The notes under the pieces were generated by a model. It had not been told where the DNA came from. It was given only the letters and a program-made list of their open reading frames with translations, and did no database searches. The translations under genes and the position numbers were made by a program. A DNA stretch of 64,000 nt from VXPW01 sp965115815 (GTDB lineage Bacteria > Pseudomonadota > Alphaproteobacteria > TMED109): positions 3,596,001 to 3,660,000 of the forward strand of contig OZ220465.1 of assembly GCA_965115815.1 (NCBI GenBank). Direction: 5' to 3'. Position 1 is the first letter of the stretch, and each line of letters starts with the position of its first letter. Positions 63,500 through 64,000 of this stretch are shown here, piece after piece.

Positions 63500-63850
63500 C
63501 CGCACGCAGCAGGGTGGAGCGGTCGGGAATGCGTCGTCGAAGACACGGTCGCGACAACGCGCCGATTTCGATTCGGTCATGCTGAGCCAGCTTCCGTGCT
63601 TCGGCGTGTACCGAAACTCGAACCGCTTTGGGCGCGAACGCTAAGAGCCTGTGCGGAAACTATTGAGCGGCCCCGATTCTGGTATCTGCGATGCGGCTGG
63701 AGAGTACATCGGGATCAGACAAACCCATTCCACATCTGTCAGATTGCTTTCGAAGCGGTCTCTCCGACGCCGATACTTTGCACGAGCGGCCAGAATCGGG
63801 ACCGCTCAATAGTTCCCGTACAGGCTCTAAGAAGAACGGCAGCCACGAGA
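63500..63850 (-). pseudogene. IS630-family fragment (d), interrupted by a MITE
   Basis: 63500-63630 matches the region of copies b and c around YTPKHGSW and the arginine-rich DDAFPTAPP frame. After an internal deletion, GGGCGCGAACGC corresponds to their FAPNE codons. The MITE at 63645-63827 lies directly after, and GAAGAACGGC continues the match weakly. A small remnant only. Confidence 0.6.
63645..63827. mobile_element. 183-bp MITE with 38-bp inverted repeats and TAA duplication
   Basis: The inverted repeats start GAGCCTGTGCGGAAACTATT and match over 38 bp with three mismatches. TAA is directly repeated at 63642-63644 and 63828-63830, the TNA target of IS5/IS1031-type transposases. The interior is non-coding. 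The host sequence is the IS630 fragment. Confidence 0.8.
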
Positions 63851-64000
63851 CCTCGATCATGGAGATCCATGTCAAGGCTCCTACCCGGCGGATGGTACGT
63901 GGACGTTGGCGTCCTGGTTGTCCGGGTCCGTCGGCGCCGGCGGAGATCATCGCGCCGGCCCCTCTGCGGCGGTTCCCGCAGACCCCCAAGGAGATCCCAT

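Overview
The window is high-GC (about 65-70%) DNA from a proteobacterium, most likely an alphaproteobacterium. This rests on gene content: a branched-chain amino-acid-type ABC operon with an acyl-CoA synthetase, a TAXI-type TRAP transporter, a NosR-like protein and a MoxR/Bat operon. It is an inference; no rRNA or tRNA gene is present. The very dense insertion-sequence (IS) load, with many copies decayed by frameshifts and stop codons, suggests relaxed selection such as in a host-associated lineage.

Layout. 1-2153: 5' part of a large RTX-repeat protein gene (minus strand). 2.2-4.6 kb: small ORFs, a dead IS5-family element and two MITE-like elements. 4.9-14.3 kb: native minus-strand genes, namely a NosR-like protein and an operon of acyl-CoA synthetase, LivG, LivH, LivM, binding protein and LivF. 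14.9-19.3 kb: recQ and a topoisomerase III gene overlapping by 4 nt. 19.6-26.6 kb: DMT permease, TAXI-TRAP transporter pair, and an NCS2 permease with an unusual soluble C-terminal domain. 26.8-43.95 kb: mobile DNA. 44.3-46.1 kb: small native island (fatty acid hydroxylase superfamily, DUF6166, two small membrane proteins). 46.2-50.2 kb: more mobile DNA. 50.6-52.1 kb: a lower-GC Fic-domain gene. 53.5-55.4 kb: transposase relics. 55.6-61.7 kb: a seven-gene MoxR/DUF58/DUF4381/BatA-D operon whose genes overlap. 61.7-64 kb: relics, a CRISPR-like repeat cluster, a small coiled-coil membrane protein and another MITE.

The main result is the structure of the mobile region. The segment 29551-43949 (14.4 kb) begins and ends with IS66-type terminal inverted repeats and is flanked by a perfect 8-bp direct repeat (GATGTAGG), so it looks like one composite transposon. 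Its cargo is an intact RTX-repeat gene, IS110, IS3, IS630, ISNCY and ISAs1-like elements, and an intact DUF4338 (DruA-like) ORF. A second IS66-type unit (46361-48943) has its own 8-bp duplication (CTCAAAGA), and its empty site can be read in a sister repeat at 4.1 kb. Two MITE families share ends and target-duplication lengths with the full-length IS66-like and ISNCY-like elements, so those transposases probably mobilise them.

A second theme is DUF4338, the DruA family of the Druantia defence system. Pieces of it occur in three unrelated transposons here: the core domain in the ISAs1-like element, and the N-terminal winged-helix-like part in the IS66-like element and in the decayed IS4-like element. 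In the ISAs1-like element the DruA-like ORF ends in a TAG codon inside a 9-bp stem-loop, which also holds a Shine-Dalgarno-like sequence and leads into the GTG start of the transposase. Both copies keep this arrangement.
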